Notes under the pieces: generated by a model
Seen by the model: only the letters and a program-made list of their open reading frames with translations
Told to the model about the DNA's origin: nothing
Databases searched by the model: none
Assembly (NCBI RefSeq): GCF_014075995.1
Contig: NZ_CP055153.1
Coordinates: 1,054,001 to 1,118,000, forward strand
Source: Adhaeribacter radiodurans
Lineage (GTDB): Bacteria; Bacteroidota; Bacteroidia; Cytophagales; Hymenobacteraceae
Length of the DNA: 64,000 bases
Direction of reading: 5' to 3'
Translations under genes and position numbers: made by a program
Shown here: positions 27,405-35,953 of the stretch, piece by piece
How positions within the stretch are numbered: the first letter of the stretch is position 1
Layout: each line of letters starts with the position of its first letter

Positions 27405-28047
27405 AGGAAAAACAGTTCTGCTTACGGCCGGTCCTACTCAGGAAGCCCTCGATCCGGTTCGTTATATCAGTAATCACTCTACGGGTAAAATGGGGTATGC
27501 TTTAGCCGAATGCTTAGCGGAAGAAGGCTCAACCGTTTACCTGGTTTCTGGTCCAACTGCCCTACGGGCGCAACATCCTTTAATTAAAACTTTTCCGGTA
27601 GTTTCTGCTGAGCAAATGTACCAGCAATGCCGGCAATTAGCCGAACAGGCAACTATTTGGATATTTGCGGCGGCCGTAGCCGATTATCGCCCCAAAGAGG
27701 TATCTCCTAATAAAATAAAAAAAAGCGACGGTACTTTAACAATTGAACTAATAAAAAACGTTGATATAGCAGCTACCTTGGGCCAAACTAAAAAGCCCAC
27801 CCAGTTTTCAATTGGTTTTGCCTTAGAAACAGATAAGGAATTGGAGAATGCCCAGGCCAAGTTAGTAATGAAAAATTTTGACTTAATTATTTTGAATTCG
27901 CTGAACGATTCAGGCGCAGGCTTTCGCCACGATACCAATAAGATTTCGATAATTGAGAAAGATAAAATTACTAAATTTGAGTTAAAGCCTAAAAACGAGG
28001 TAGCCCGCGATATTGTACGATTTATTAGTCAAAGAATACATGCTTAA
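27391..28047 (+). CDS. coaBC: CoaBC C-terminal half: phosphopantothenate-cysteine ligase domain
   Basis: Ligase part of coenzyme A synthesis (CTP-dependent joining of phosphopantothenate and cysteine). The domain begins right at KGKTVLLTAGPTQEALDPVR and continues with NHSTGKMGYALAE, FAAAVADYRP and KIKKSDG, all typical. No ATG is near; GTG 27391 gives 218 aa, and TTG 27361 would add ten residues that are just CoaC coding sequence read out of frame. Removing one base near 27402 joins it to the CoaC half in the normal order with a natural linker. Whether it is made by frameshifting, reinitiation, or reflects a base error cannot be told here. Confidence 0.8.
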   Translation: MPLLKGKTVLLTAGPTQEALDPVRYISNHSTGKMGYALAECLAEEGSTVYLVSGPTALRAQHPLIKTFPVVSAEQMYQQCRQLAEQATIWIFAAAVADYRPKEVSPNKIKKSDGTLTIELIKNVDIAATLGQTKKPTQFSIGFALETDKELENAQAKLVMKNFDLIILNSLNDSGAGFRHDTNKISIIEKDKITKFELKPKNEVARDIVRFISQRIHA

Positions 28048-28948
28048 ATACGTATTTACTCTTGTTATAAGCTTCTTTTTAGCTTACAGTAGTGTTACGG
28101 CGCAGGAATTACAATGCGAAGTAATCATTAACGACGATCAGGTAACGGTAACCGATAAACGTGTTTTCCGGGATATGCAGCGTGATATTTTTAATTTTAT
28201 TAATAATCAGCGCTGGACATCTACTGCGTATAAACAGGAAGAACGCATTCAGGCCCGGATGCTAATTACCATTACCAGCGTTCCTACCATTGGTAACTAT
28301 ACCGCTACCGTTCAGGTGCTTTCGGCCAGGCCGGTTTATGGTACCGGTTACGAAACCACAGTACTTTCTTTCTTTGATAAAGACTGGGCTTTTGAGTACA
28401 ACGATGCTCAACCCTTGCAATTCTCCGAAAATTCGTATACTTCCCAGCTTGCTTCGTTGCTTACTTTTTATTCCTATTTAATAATTGGTTTAGATAACGA
28501 TAGTTTTTCCCGGCTAGGAGGTTCGGCTATGTATGATCGGGCTACGAATGTGCTGAACAATGTGGCCGCTCAAAATCTAAATGCACCGGGTTGGAAAGCC
28601 TTTGAAGATACCCGTAACCGCTACTGGCTGCTGACCAATTTACAAGATCCCCAGATAGAACCTTTCCGGACGGCTGTATACAACTACTTTCGGCAAGGAA
28701 TGGATATTTTTATTTCGAAACCCGCTGATGCCCGCACGAATATACTGAAAGCTATCAGAAGTATTCAGCAGGTGGCGCAGCGCCGGCCTGGTACCGCTAT
28801 CATCCGGTCGTTTTTCGACGCTAAATCCGACGAAATTGTATCCGTCTTTAAAGGAGGTGCACCCGCCGATAAACAAACGGTTTATAGTATATTATCGGAG
28901 CTGGATCCTACTAACATCACTAAATACCAGGTTCTACTGCAGCGATAG
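28040..28948 (+). CDS. porD: PorD-type (DUF4835) protein, T9SS-associated
   Basis: Exported 302 aa protein of the DUF4835/PorD family, linked by annotation in Bacteroidota to the type IX secretion system. A signal peptide ends at VTAQE (about residue 23). Then follow the family features LQCEVIINDDQVTVTDKRVFRDMQ and FINNQRWT near the start, and SFLL-type core segments around YSYLIIGLDNDSFSRLGG. I use ATG 28040, whose first codons overlap the coaB stop by 8 nt (translational coupling); an upstream TTG at 28013 gives no signal peptide at the terminus. The two giant proteins in this window carry T9SS sorting domains, so the product may serve their export. Confidence 0.82.
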   Translation: MLKYVFTLVISFFLAYSSVTAQELQCEVIINDDQVTVTDKRVFRDMQRDIFNFINNQRWTSTAYKQEERIQARMLITITSVPTIGNYTATVQVLSARPVYGTGYETTVLSFFDKDWAFEYNDAQPLQFSENSYTSQLASLLTFYSYLIIGLDNDSFSRLGGSAMYDRATNVLNNVAAQNLNAPGWKAFEDTRNRYWLLTNLQDPQIEPFRTAVYNYFRQGMDIFISKPADARTNILKAIRSIQQVAQRRPGTAIIRSFFDAKSDEIVSVFKGGAPADKQTVYSILSELDPTNITKYQVLLQR

Positions 28949-29202
28949 GCAGGTAAGTTAAAAGTTATAGGTTTAGAGTTATGAGTTATCTTACAAGCTA
29001 AATGGCTTGCCGTTTTAACTATAACTTAGATTGAACTTGGCCTACTATACTTTTACTACCAAATTGTTTGTATAAGCACGTAAAAGGAAAATTTAAGCCT
29101 GTATTTCAGAACGCCCCTGATATTCTATTTTCATTAGTAAATATTTATGCGGAAATTTGATGAGGGTTAACTTAAAACTCTTAACTCTTAACTTTACAAA
29201 GC

Positions 29203-29430
29203 GTGGGTAAACGGCAATTCCGAATTAGTCAGAAAGAAATGTTAAGTAAAACAAATGAATTGCTGGGGCGAAAGGTACAGGTAATTTTAGCGGGCAACCG
29301 CGTTCTTACTGGTTCTATCGAGGATTTATCTGCTTCGGAATTGTTACTGAAAGATGCCCGCTTTAATTTACATCGTATTTTGCCGAACGACGTAAGGGAG
29401 GTGGTATACGACCAAGAAACATTATACTAA
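29203..29430 (+). CDS. Small Sm-like fold protein between porD and recN
   Basis: No family name recognised. The 75 aa product (from GTG 29203; an ATG at 29239 gives 63 aa) shows a pattern like the Sm/Lsm core: LLGRKVQVILAGNRVLTGSI resembles an Sm1 strand-turn-strand, and the following DLSASELLLKDARFN, HRILPNDVREVVY resembles the rest of a small five-strand barrel. No Hfq-type catalytic or RNA-binding signature can be verified. It ends 3 nt before recN, so it is cotranscribed and probably coupled. A role in RNA binding or in scaffolding is a guess. Confidence 0.6.
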   Translation: MGKRQFRISQKEMLSKTNELLGRKVQVILAGNRVLTGSIEDLSASELLLKDARFNLHRILPNDVREVVYDQETLY

Positions 29431-29433
29431 GGA

Positions 29434-31086
29434 ATGCTGGTTAATTTACGAATAAAAAATTACGCTTTAATTGAGCAATTAGAGCTACAACCTTCACCGT
29501 TGCTGAATATAATAACCGGCGAAACCGGGGCTGGTAAATCTATTATGCTCGGCGCTATTGGTTTGCTCTTAGGTAACCGGGCCGATACCAAAGTACTTTT
29601 CAATAACGAAGAAAAGTGCGTAGTAGAAGGCATTTTTGATATTTCATCGTATCAGCTGGAAGAATTATTTACCAATGAAGATATAGACTACGATTCCCAA
29701 TGTATTCTGCGGCGCGAAATTACTCCTACTGGTAAATCAAGGGCTTTTATCAACGATACTCCGGTAACCTTGGATGCGCTACGTACTATTGGTGCCAACC
29801 TAATGGATATTCATTCGCAGCACGATACGCTTATGTTAGGCGATACTGCTTTTCAATTGAATATAGTGGATCTTTACGCGGGTAATAATGCAGTAAAAGA
29901 ACAATATCAAAACACTTATCGCCAGTACAAAAAACTGGAAAGTGATTATAAAAAACTGGAATCGCAACTAGCCCAGGCCCAGAAAGAATTAGATTATAAT
30001 ACTTTTCTGCTGAATGAACTGGAAGAAGCCAAATTGGTAGAGGACGAACAGGAAGAACTCGAAACGCTATTAAAGCAACTGGAGCACGCCGAAGAGATTA
30101 AGTTAAAGTTAAGCCAGGCTTTACAGTATTTGTCGGAATCAGAGTATAATGTGGCGGTTTCGTTGAAGGATGCCGCTTATTTGTTAAATCAAGTAACTCC
30201 TTACGGCGATCATTTTCAGGAATTAAAAGAACGAATAGATTCTTGCCTGATTGAAATAAATGATATTGCCGCCGAAGTTGAAACAGCAGAAAGAAAAACC
30301 GAAGCGGATCCGGAAAAGGCAGAACAAACCCAGGAACGATTAACGCTTATTTATAACCTGCAACGCAAACACCAGGCCCGTGATAATGCCGAATTGTTGC
30401 AACTACAAGCAGAACTGCAGCAAAAAGTAAGTAGCGTGTTAAATTTAGACGAATCTATTAGCCGTACTAAAAAGCAAATGGATAACGCCTACGAACTAGT
30501 AGCAGAACTGGCAGGTCAGCTTTCCGATTCGCGGCAAACGGTTTTTAGTAAATTTCAGGACGAAATACACGCTTTATTGGCTGAGTTAGGTATGCCTAAT
30601 GCCCGCATTGTGTTTCAGCACGTAACGGGTTCACCTACCGCTACCGGAATAGATGTTATCAGTATTTTATTTAGTGCCAATAAAGGCTCGGCTCCGCAAA
30701 CTTTAAGCAAAGCTGCTTCCGGCGGTGAGTTCTCGCGCTTAATGCTCTGCGTAAAATATTTACTAGCCGATAAAACCGCCTTACCCACCATTATTTTTGA
30801 CGAGATAGACACCGGTATTTCCGGGGAGATTGCCGTAAAAGTGGGTAAAATGATGCAGCAGATGGCTAAAAAGCACCAATTAATTGCTATTTCGCATTTA
30901 CCGCAAATGGCAGCGCAAGGCGATGCGCATTATTTTGTGTTCAAAGAAGATCGTGCGGATCGAACCATTAGCCGTATTCGGAAATTAAGCGAGGAAGAAA
31001 GGGTAAAAGAAATTGCTACCATGATTGCCGGGGCTAATCCGAGTAACCACGCCTTCCAGAGTGCCCGTGAGTTATTAGCATTATAG
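29434..31086 (+). CDS. recN: DNA repair protein RecN
   Basis: SMC-like ATPase acting in double-strand break repair. The Walker A motif is GETGAGKS (about residues 29-36), the coiled-coil region spans roughly residues 155-370 with abundant Glu, Gln and Lys, and the ABC signature and Walker B lie in KAASGGEFSRLMLC and IIFDEIDTGISGE near residues 430-470, followed by AISHLPQMAAQ. The length of 550 aa is normal. The start ATG at 29434 is 3 nt after the Sm-like gene. It is the last gene of the bamD to recN block. Confidence 0.95.
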   Translation: MLVNLRIKNYALIEQLELQPSPLLNIITGETGAGKSIMLGAIGLLLGNRADTKVLFNNEEKCVVEGIFDISSYQLEELFTNEDIDYDSQCILRREITPTGKSRAFINDTPVTLDALRTIGANLMDIHSQHDTLMLGDTAFQLNIVDLYAGNNAVKEQYQNTYRQYKKLESDYKKLESQLAQAQKELDYNTFLLNELEEAKLVEDEQEELETLLKQLEHAEEIKLKLSQALQYLSESEYNVAVSLKDAAYLLNQVTPYGDHFQELKERIDSCLIEINDIAAEVETAERKTEADPEKAEQTQERLTLIYNLQRKHQARDNAELLQLQAELQQKVSSVLNLDESISRTKKQMDNAYELVAELAGQLSDSRQTVFSKFQDEIHALLAELGMPNARIVFQHVTGSPTATGIDVISILFSANKGSAPQTLSKAASGGEFSRLMLCVKYLLADKTALPTIIFDEIDTGISGEIAVKVGKMMQQMAKKHQLIAISHLPQMAAQGDAHYFVFKEDRADRTISRIRKLSEEERVKEIATMIAGANPSNHAFQSARELLAL

Positions 31087-31320
31087 GTTACAGATGGCTG
31101 GTTAAAAATTACAGGTTAAGTAGTTATCATTAATTATCCGCCAATCAGTTTATTAAGTTTTTGCTTTTTTAACGGTTACTTCTGTAACGTAGTGGTAAAT
31201 TATAACTACCCTGATTACTTAAAAAATAATTATTGTAGTTACTGGTTGCTTTAGATTTGGTAATATTGCATAGTGTACTCGTGGGAGTAATTAATAAATA
31301 GAACTTAAAAAGATAGAACT

Positions 31321-32133
31321 ATGGCCTACAACCTGCTGCAAGGTAAAAAAGGAATTATATTCGGTGCCCTCAACGATAAATCTATTGCCTGGAAAGTGGC
31401 GCAACGTGCCCACGAAGAAGGAGCGCAATTTGTATTAACCAACGCCCCATTAGCTATGCGTATGGGTGAAATAAACAAATTAGCTGAAGAGTGTGGTGCC
31501 CAGGTAATTCCGGCTGATGCTACCTCCGTAGAAGATTTGCAAAATTTATTTACCCAGGCTCAGGAAATTCTGGGTGGTAAAATTGACTTTGTGTTGCATT
31601 CCATTGGCATGAGCCCTAATGTGCGGAAAGGTAAAACCTACGGTGACTTAAATTACGAATGGTTTCTAAAGACGTTAGATATTTCCGCTTTGTCTTTTCA
31701 TAAAGTAATGCAGGTAGCCGAGAAGCAAGATGCCATGAACGAGTGGGGTTCTATTCTGGCGCTTTCGTACATTGCCGCCCAACGAAGTTTCCCAGATTAT
31801 AGTGATATGGCTCAGGCTAAAGCCATGTTGGAATCCATTGCCCGCTCTTATGGTCAGCGTTTTGGTAAATTAAAAAAAGTACGGGTAAATACGATTTCGC
31901 AATCGCCAACAAAAACTACGGCAGGAACCGGGGTAGGAGGGTTTGATGCTTTCTTTGACTACGCAGATAAAATGTCGCCGTTGGGGAATGCCAGCGCCGA
32001 AGATTGCGCTAATTATTGCATTACTTTATTCTCGGATCTGACCCGGTTGGTTACCATGCAAAATCTATTGCACGATGGAGGTTTCTCCAGTGTAGGTATT
32101 TCAGAAGATATAGTGACTCAGATGAGTAAATAA
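31321..32133 (+). CDS. fabI: Enoyl-ACP reductase FabI
   Basis: NADH-dependent reductase of fatty-acid elongation. Features: KKGIIFGALNDKSIAW (dinucleotide site, near residues 9-24), HSIGMSP, Tyr150 and the catalytic Tyr160/Lys167 pair in DYSDMAQAK (Tyr-x6-Lys), and a C-terminal GGFSSVGI-type end. The length of 270 aa fits the family. This is the triclosan-sensitive type. Its terminator at 32148 is shared with the convergent cupin gene. Genes immediately upstream are unrelated, so it is probably transcribed alone. Confidence 0.95.
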   Translation: MAYNLLQGKKGIIFGALNDKSIAWKVAQRAHEEGAQFVLTNAPLAMRMGEINKLAEECGAQVIPADATSVEDLQNLFTQAQEILGGKIDFVLHSIGMSPNVRKGKTYGDLNYEWFLKTLDISALSFHKVMQVAEKQDAMNEWGSILALSYIAAQRSFPDYSDMAQAKAMLESIARSYGQRFGKLKKVRVNTISQSPTKTTAGTGVGGFDAFFDYADKMSPLGNASAEDCANYCITLFSDLTRLVTMQNLLHDGGFSSVGISEDIVTQMSK

Positions 32134-32147
32134 GTTTAGCTTAGTTT

Positions 32148-32203
32148 AGTAAAACAAAAAAGCAGGGATAAATAATTATTCATCGCTGCTTTTTTGTTTT
32201 ACT
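32148..32203. terminator. Perfect 18-bp bidirectional hairpin between fabI and the cupin gene
   Basis: Arms 32148-32165 and 32186-32203 match perfectly with a 20-nt loop; the arms carry A-runs before and T-runs after. It sits between the stops of the convergent genes and so can end both. Its stem shares AGTAAAACAAAAA and AGCA with the mdh hairpin. Confidence 0.8.
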
Positions 32204-32227
32204 TACTTGCACCAAATAAAGGACAAT

Positions 32228-32596
32228 TTATTCTCCTTCGCGGTGTACCGTACTAATATCAAAAGCGGGCACGCATACCGACCAATATTCCGTTTCTTCG
32301 TCAAATGGATTAGAATATTTTACCCGGGCGCCTGCTTTTACCAGGAGCGTTTCTCCGGCAGCTAGTTCAATAATGTCGCCATCTACTTCAATTTGTTTAC
32401 GTCCACGGATAACAATGGTAATTTCATCAAATTCTGGTTTTTGGTGCGGTTCGCTCCAATGAGGCGGGGCAACCATGTGCGCAATACTAAAATTACCGGT
32501 TCGGGTAGAAGCGAGACCAAAATGTTCCTCAATTAATTTGTTATCAATAGTCGGTACCCGGAAAGGTTTGGTCTGCTTAAAATATTTTTGCTCCAT
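32228..32596 (-). CDS. Cupin-domain protein
   Basis: Small 122 aa protein of the cupin fold, no signal peptide. The cupin motif 1 region is EPHQKPEFDEITIVIRG (His and Glu candidates for metal binding), followed by the GETLLVKAGARVKY strand. A DEETEYWSVCVPAF segment closes the fold. The function is unknown: candidates are a sugar-modifying isomerase or an EutQ-like protein. It is convergent with fabI and shares its terminator. Confidence 0.75.
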   Translation of the reverse strand: MEQKYFKQTKPFRVPTIDNKLIEEHFGLASTRTGNFSIAHMVAPPHWSEPHQKPEFDEITIVIRGRKQIEVDGDIIELAAGETLLVKAGARVKYSNPFDEETEYWSVCVPAFDISTVHREGE

Positions 32597-33146
32597 TTTA
32601 TAGTATTTAATAAGCGGAAAGATAAGGGGTATACTTTCAAATAGGCATTAAGGTACAATTATTTTTATTGCATTGATTTTAGTATAGTACTAAGATAAAA
32701 CGCATAAGTTAGAACTAATATATTTCTTAATTTTTGCTATTCAAGGATTATTCCATAAAGAAGAATGTATAAACAGATTTTTGGCTGCCCTGCGATACGT
32801 AACTTATGTTGCTTTTCTTAGCAATAGCGGGAGCATTAAGTTTAGTTGTCTTATTATTATTGGCAGCAGGGCTTTCACTTCAAATTGTTAAAAGTTAAGT
32901 AAGAAGAACGGCAGCGTATCAAGTTAAGGGGAGCAGTTATTTAAGCTTATAGGTTTATGGCCACTATTACTATATAAAACTTGATTCTATTTGCGCACTT
33001 ATATTGGTGTTTCTTAACTATTAAAGCATTGTAGCGTATAGAGAGTGCAATTAGTAAATTGCCGAATAGTGGTTATATCAACTAATATTCTTTAATGGTA
33101 ATTTTTGATTCTTTTCTAAAATTTAAACCTAAAAATTGCAAAAACT
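32597..33146. other. 550-nt region upstream of the YtxH genes
   Basis: Mostly AT-rich spacer. The one coding-like element is the 30-codon frame at 32806-32898, listed separately. No hairpin or clear promoter was found. Confidence 0.35.
32806..32898 (+). CDS. Candidate small single-pass membrane protein, 30 aa
   Basis: ATG 32806 to TAA 32896 encodes a 30-residue peptide that is almost entirely hydrophobic (LLFLAIAGALSLVVLLLLAA from residue 2) with a Lys at the end, as in small stress-related membrane proteins. Whether it is translated cannot be known; it lies 249 nt before the YtxH/CsbD gene, which is also a stress-type protein. A chance open frame of this composition in an AT-rich spacer is possible. 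Confidence 0.35.
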   Translation: MLLFLAIAGALSLVVLLLLAAGLSLQIVKS

Positions 33147-33548
33147 ATGATGTTGAAAGTAAAAGACAAAAGCGGAAAAGTAATATTAGCGGCAGTAGCC
33201 GGACTTAGTGCTGGCATTATTGCGGGCTTATTAATGGCGCCTGAGCCAGGCAGAGATACTATAAGTGCCTTAAAAAACAAAGCTTTGGATTACGGCGATC
33301 AGTTAGATGATGCGGTACGTAATTTAATGCGTAAGTTAGAAGGCTCAAAGGTTACCAACACGGGTAGCAGCTTAAAAATGCAGGGTACCTGGGACGAGGT
33401 TAAAGGTAGGTTAAAAACCAAATATGGCGATTTAACGGATGAAGATTTAACGTACGTAGAAGGGGAAGAAGATAAATTTTTAGGTAATTTAGAATTTAAA
33501 TTAGGCCAAGGCAAAAAAGAGCTTCGCCGGATAATTGAAGAAATTTAA
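33147..33548 (+). CDS. YtxH-like N-terminus fused to a CsbD-like C-terminus
   Basis: Stress-type protein of 133 aa. Residues about 8-40 form a YtxH segment, a hydrophobic helix with GLSAGIIAGLLMAPEPG, which probably sits in the inner membrane. Residues about 75-133 match CsbD: GTWDEVKGRLKTKYGDLTDED and EGEEDKFLGN. The first residues (MMLKVKDKSGK) and the next gene's start (MKDNSGK) are alike. The gene precedes the second YtxH gene by 155 nt, with related promoter-proximal spacing. Exact role unknown; CsbD proteins are induced by general stress in other bacteria. Confidence 0.8.
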   Translation: MMLKVKDKSGKVILAAVAGLSAGIIAGLLMAPEPGRDTISALKNKALDYGDQLDDAVRNLMRKLEGSKVTNTGSSLKMQGTWDEVKGRLKTKYGDLTDEDLTYVEGEEDKFLGNLEFKLGQGKKELRRIIEEI

Positions 33549-33703
33549 TTTACTAAATAGTCTAAAATAATAAGCATTTACAAAATGCTTGCCTTTAGAT
33601 TAATAAAACATTATGTACGCATTATCGTTAGTACTCCATTAAGTAATGGTAATTAACTATTATAATGAAATTGAAATCTAAAAAATTAAAAACTAACAAC
33701 ACT

Positions 33704-34084
33704 ATGAAAGACAATAGCGGTAAAATTATCCTTGCCTTATTAGCAGGGGCAAGTGCAGGTATAGTAGCTGGTTTACTTATGGCTCCGGATAGCGGTACAG
33801 TATCCAGAGAAAATCTGAAAAACTACGCCGGTAAACTAAGCAAAGATCTGGAGAAAACTTTCCAGGATAGCCTGTCAAAAGTTGATACTAATGCTATTTT
33901 AGGTGCTATTGGGTTAGGCGGTAAAGGTGGCGATGATGCTGGTAATTCTGCAACAGGTGGTTCAGCCACTGGCGCAACTTCTGGTGGTGCTGGCAAAAGA
34001 GCTGGTGGTGCTGGAACAGCGGATGCAGGTGCCGGAGCAGAAGGTGCCGGAGGTTCTGCCGCTGGTGAGCAAGGACATTCTTAA
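33704..34084 (+). CDS. YtxH-like protein with Gly/Ala-rich tail
   Basis: Second YtxH-type protein, 126 aa from ATG 33704. An upstream in-frame ATG at 33665 would add 13 residues, mostly Lys and Asn; I prefer 33704 because it aligns with the paralog's start. Residues about 8-32 repeat the hydrophobic GASAGIVAGLLMAPDSG helix. Residues about 80-126 are a low-complexity tail of Gly, Ala, Ser and Thr. It is a paralog of the preceding gene's N-terminal part; the CsbD half has been replaced by this tail. Function unknown. Confidence 0.75.
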   Translation: MKDNSGKIILALLAGASAGIVAGLLMAPDSGTVSRENLKNYAGKLSKDLEKTFQDSLSKVDTNAILGAIGLGGKGGDDAGNSATGGSATGATSGGAGKRAGGAGTADAGAGAEGAGGSAAGEQGHS

Positions 34085-34414
34085 AAAATGAAACCCTGGG
34101 GTTTTATTTTCCGTATAAAAAAGAAAGGTTGATTAAATAGTAAGGAGTGAAGTAAAATTGATGACTTCTTAGCAAATTTGATATAGAAATAGGATGTAAG
34201 TTTTATGATGTAAGTAAATCGCTAAAGAAGAATACTTAAAACGTTTTTATCATAATAGTAACTCTAAAGAAATTATTTAATCAACAAAAAAGGCCTTCCC
34301 TTGAAAAAGGAAGGCCTTTTGATTTTTAGGGTTTTCTATTTCCTGCGGTTTATCCAAAAAATAAAAAGATGCTTATTTAGCTTTAATCAGAAATAAAGCT
34401 AAATAAGCATCTTT
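34085..34414. other. Spacer with two terminators between ytxH and lysS
   Basis: Holds two hairpins (34288-34320 and 34360-34419), suitable for the convergent transcripts from both sides. No gene is seen. Confidence 0.5.
34288..34320. terminator. Rho-independent terminator, 12-bp stem
   Basis: Arms AAAAGGCCTTCC (34288-34299) and GGAAGGCCTTTT (34309-34320), 9-nt loop, flanked by A before and T after, so functional on both strands. It probably ends the YtxH transcript. Confidence 0.75.
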
Positions 34415-34419
34415 TTATT
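34360..34419. terminator. Perfect 26-bp inverted repeat at the lysS stop
   Basis: Arms 34360-34385 and 34394-34419 are perfectly complementary with an 8-nt loop. The distal arm includes the lysS stop codon (34415-34417). T-rich flanks suit termination, but the stem is longer and more AT-rich than a typical terminator. Confidence 0.65.
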
Positions 34420-35953
34420 CCTCAACCTGATCTTCTGTCTTTTCCGGTTTCATTTGCGGGAAGAACAATACATCCTGAATAGATTTAGAATTGGTCATGA
34501 TCATGCTTAACCGGTCGATACCAATTCCTAGACCAGCGGTTGGGGGCATACCGTATTCCAAAGCTCGTAGAAAGTCTTCGTCTAAAACCATTGCTTCGGT
34601 GTCGCCACGTTTTCCAAGTTCTAATTGCTCTTCAAAACGAGCCCGTTGATCAATAGGGTCGTTTAGTTCGGAGAAAGCATTACAAATTTCTTTACCGTTG
34701 CAAATAGCTTCGAACCGTTCTACTAAACCAGGTTTGCTGCGGTGTTTTTTCGCCAGCGGCGACATTTCTACGGGATAATCGGTAATAAAAGTAGGTTGAA
34801 TAAGATAAGGCTCGCACATTTCGCCGAATATCTCATCAATAATTTTACCTTTTCCTAAATTCGGATTTAAGTGAATATTTAAACTTGCTGCCGTTGCGCG
34901 TAGTTGCGCCTCCTCCATCTCGGAAATATCAATTTTAGTAAAATGTTCAATGGCTTCGAACATAGAAAAACGCTGCCAAGGACGTTTAAAATCAATAATA
35001 TGTTCACCTACTTTAATTTGAGTAGTACCATGCAAATCGAGCGCAATCTTCTCAACCATTTCCTCTACTAAATCCATCATCCAGTAGTAATCTTTGTAAG
35101 CTACGTACAACTCCATCTGGGTAAATTCCGGATTATGGAACCGGCTCATGCCCTCGTTCCGGAAATCTTTCGAGAATTCGTAAACCCCATCAAAGCCCCC
35201 CACAATTAGCCGCTTTAAATACAATTCGTTGGCTATCCGCAGGTACAAAGTCATGTCCAGGGTATTGTGGTGCGTTTTAAACGGCCGCGCGGCTGCTCCA
35301 CCGTACAAAGGTTGGAGAATAGGAGTTTCTACTTCCAGGTAACCGCGGCTATTCAAATAACTACGCATGGAATTAGTAAGCTGAGTCCGTTTAATAAAAG
35401 TATTACGCACCTCCGGATTTACCACCAGGTCTACGTATCGCTGGCGGTAGCGCAGTTCAGGATCGGTAAAGGCATCGTACGTTATTTTATTGCCCTGGTC
35501 ATCCAATACTTCTTTTACAATTGGTAAGGGCTTTAAGGATTTGCTTAGCAGTTTTAGCTCGGTTACGTGCACCGAAATTTCGCCCACCTGCGTAATGAAA
35601 ACGTAGCCTTTTATGCCGATAAAGTCGCCGATATCCAGCATTTTTTTGAATACGGTATTGTACAAATCCTTATTCTCGCCGGGCGCAATATCATCACGCG
35701 ACACGTAGATCTGAATGCGGCCCGTGGAGTCCATGAGTTCGGCAAAGGAAGCTTTACCCATTATGCGGCGGCTCATCAGGCGACCAGCCAAGGATACTTG
35801 TTGGTAATTGTTTTGTACCGGATTATAATTTTCTTTTATTTCTTTTGCCCAGGCATTTACCTCAAATAGCTCAGAAGGGTAGGGGCTAATGCCCATTTTT
35901 TCTAGCTCTTCGCGTTCGTGACGCCGCCGGATTTCTTGTTCGCTTAAATGCAT
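34415..35953 (-). CDS. lysS: Lysine-tRNA ligase, class II
   Basis: Cytoplasmic aminoacyl-tRNA synthetase that charges tRNA-Lys. The N-terminal OB-fold anticodon domain (about residues 50-160, with [11 protein letters not shown]) precedes the class II core. Motif 2 is [18 protein letters not shown] and motif 3 is GLGIGIDRL near the C-terminus. The length of 512 aa is normal. The start is the ATG at 35953. The stop lies in one arm of the 26-bp inverted repeat. No linked gene shares its strand. Confidence 0.96.
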   Translation of the reverse strand: MHLSEQEIRRRHEREELEKMGISPYPSELFEVNAWAKEIKENYNPVQNNYQQVSLAGRLMSRRIMGKASFAELMDSTGRIQIYVSRDDIAPGENKDLYNTVFKKMLDIGDFIGIKGYVFITQVGEISVHVTELKLLSKSLKPLPIVKEVLDDQGNKITYDAFTDPELRYRQRYVDLVVNPEVRNTFIKRTQLTNSMRSYLNSRGYLEVETPILQPLYGGAAARPFKTHHNTLDMTLYLRIANELYLKRLIVGGFDGVYEFSKDFRNEGMSRFHNPEFTQMELYVAYKDYYWMMDLVEEMVEKIALDLHGTTQIKVGEHIIDFKRPWQRFSMFEAIEHFTKIDISEMEEAQLRATAASLNIHLNPNLGKGKIIDEIFGEMCEPYLIQPTFITDYPVEMSPLAKKHRSKPGLVERFEAICNGKEICNAFSELNDPIDQRARFEEQLELGKRGDTEAMVLDEDFLRALEYGMPPTAGLGIGIDRLSMIMTNSKSIQDVLFFPQMKPEKTEDQVEE

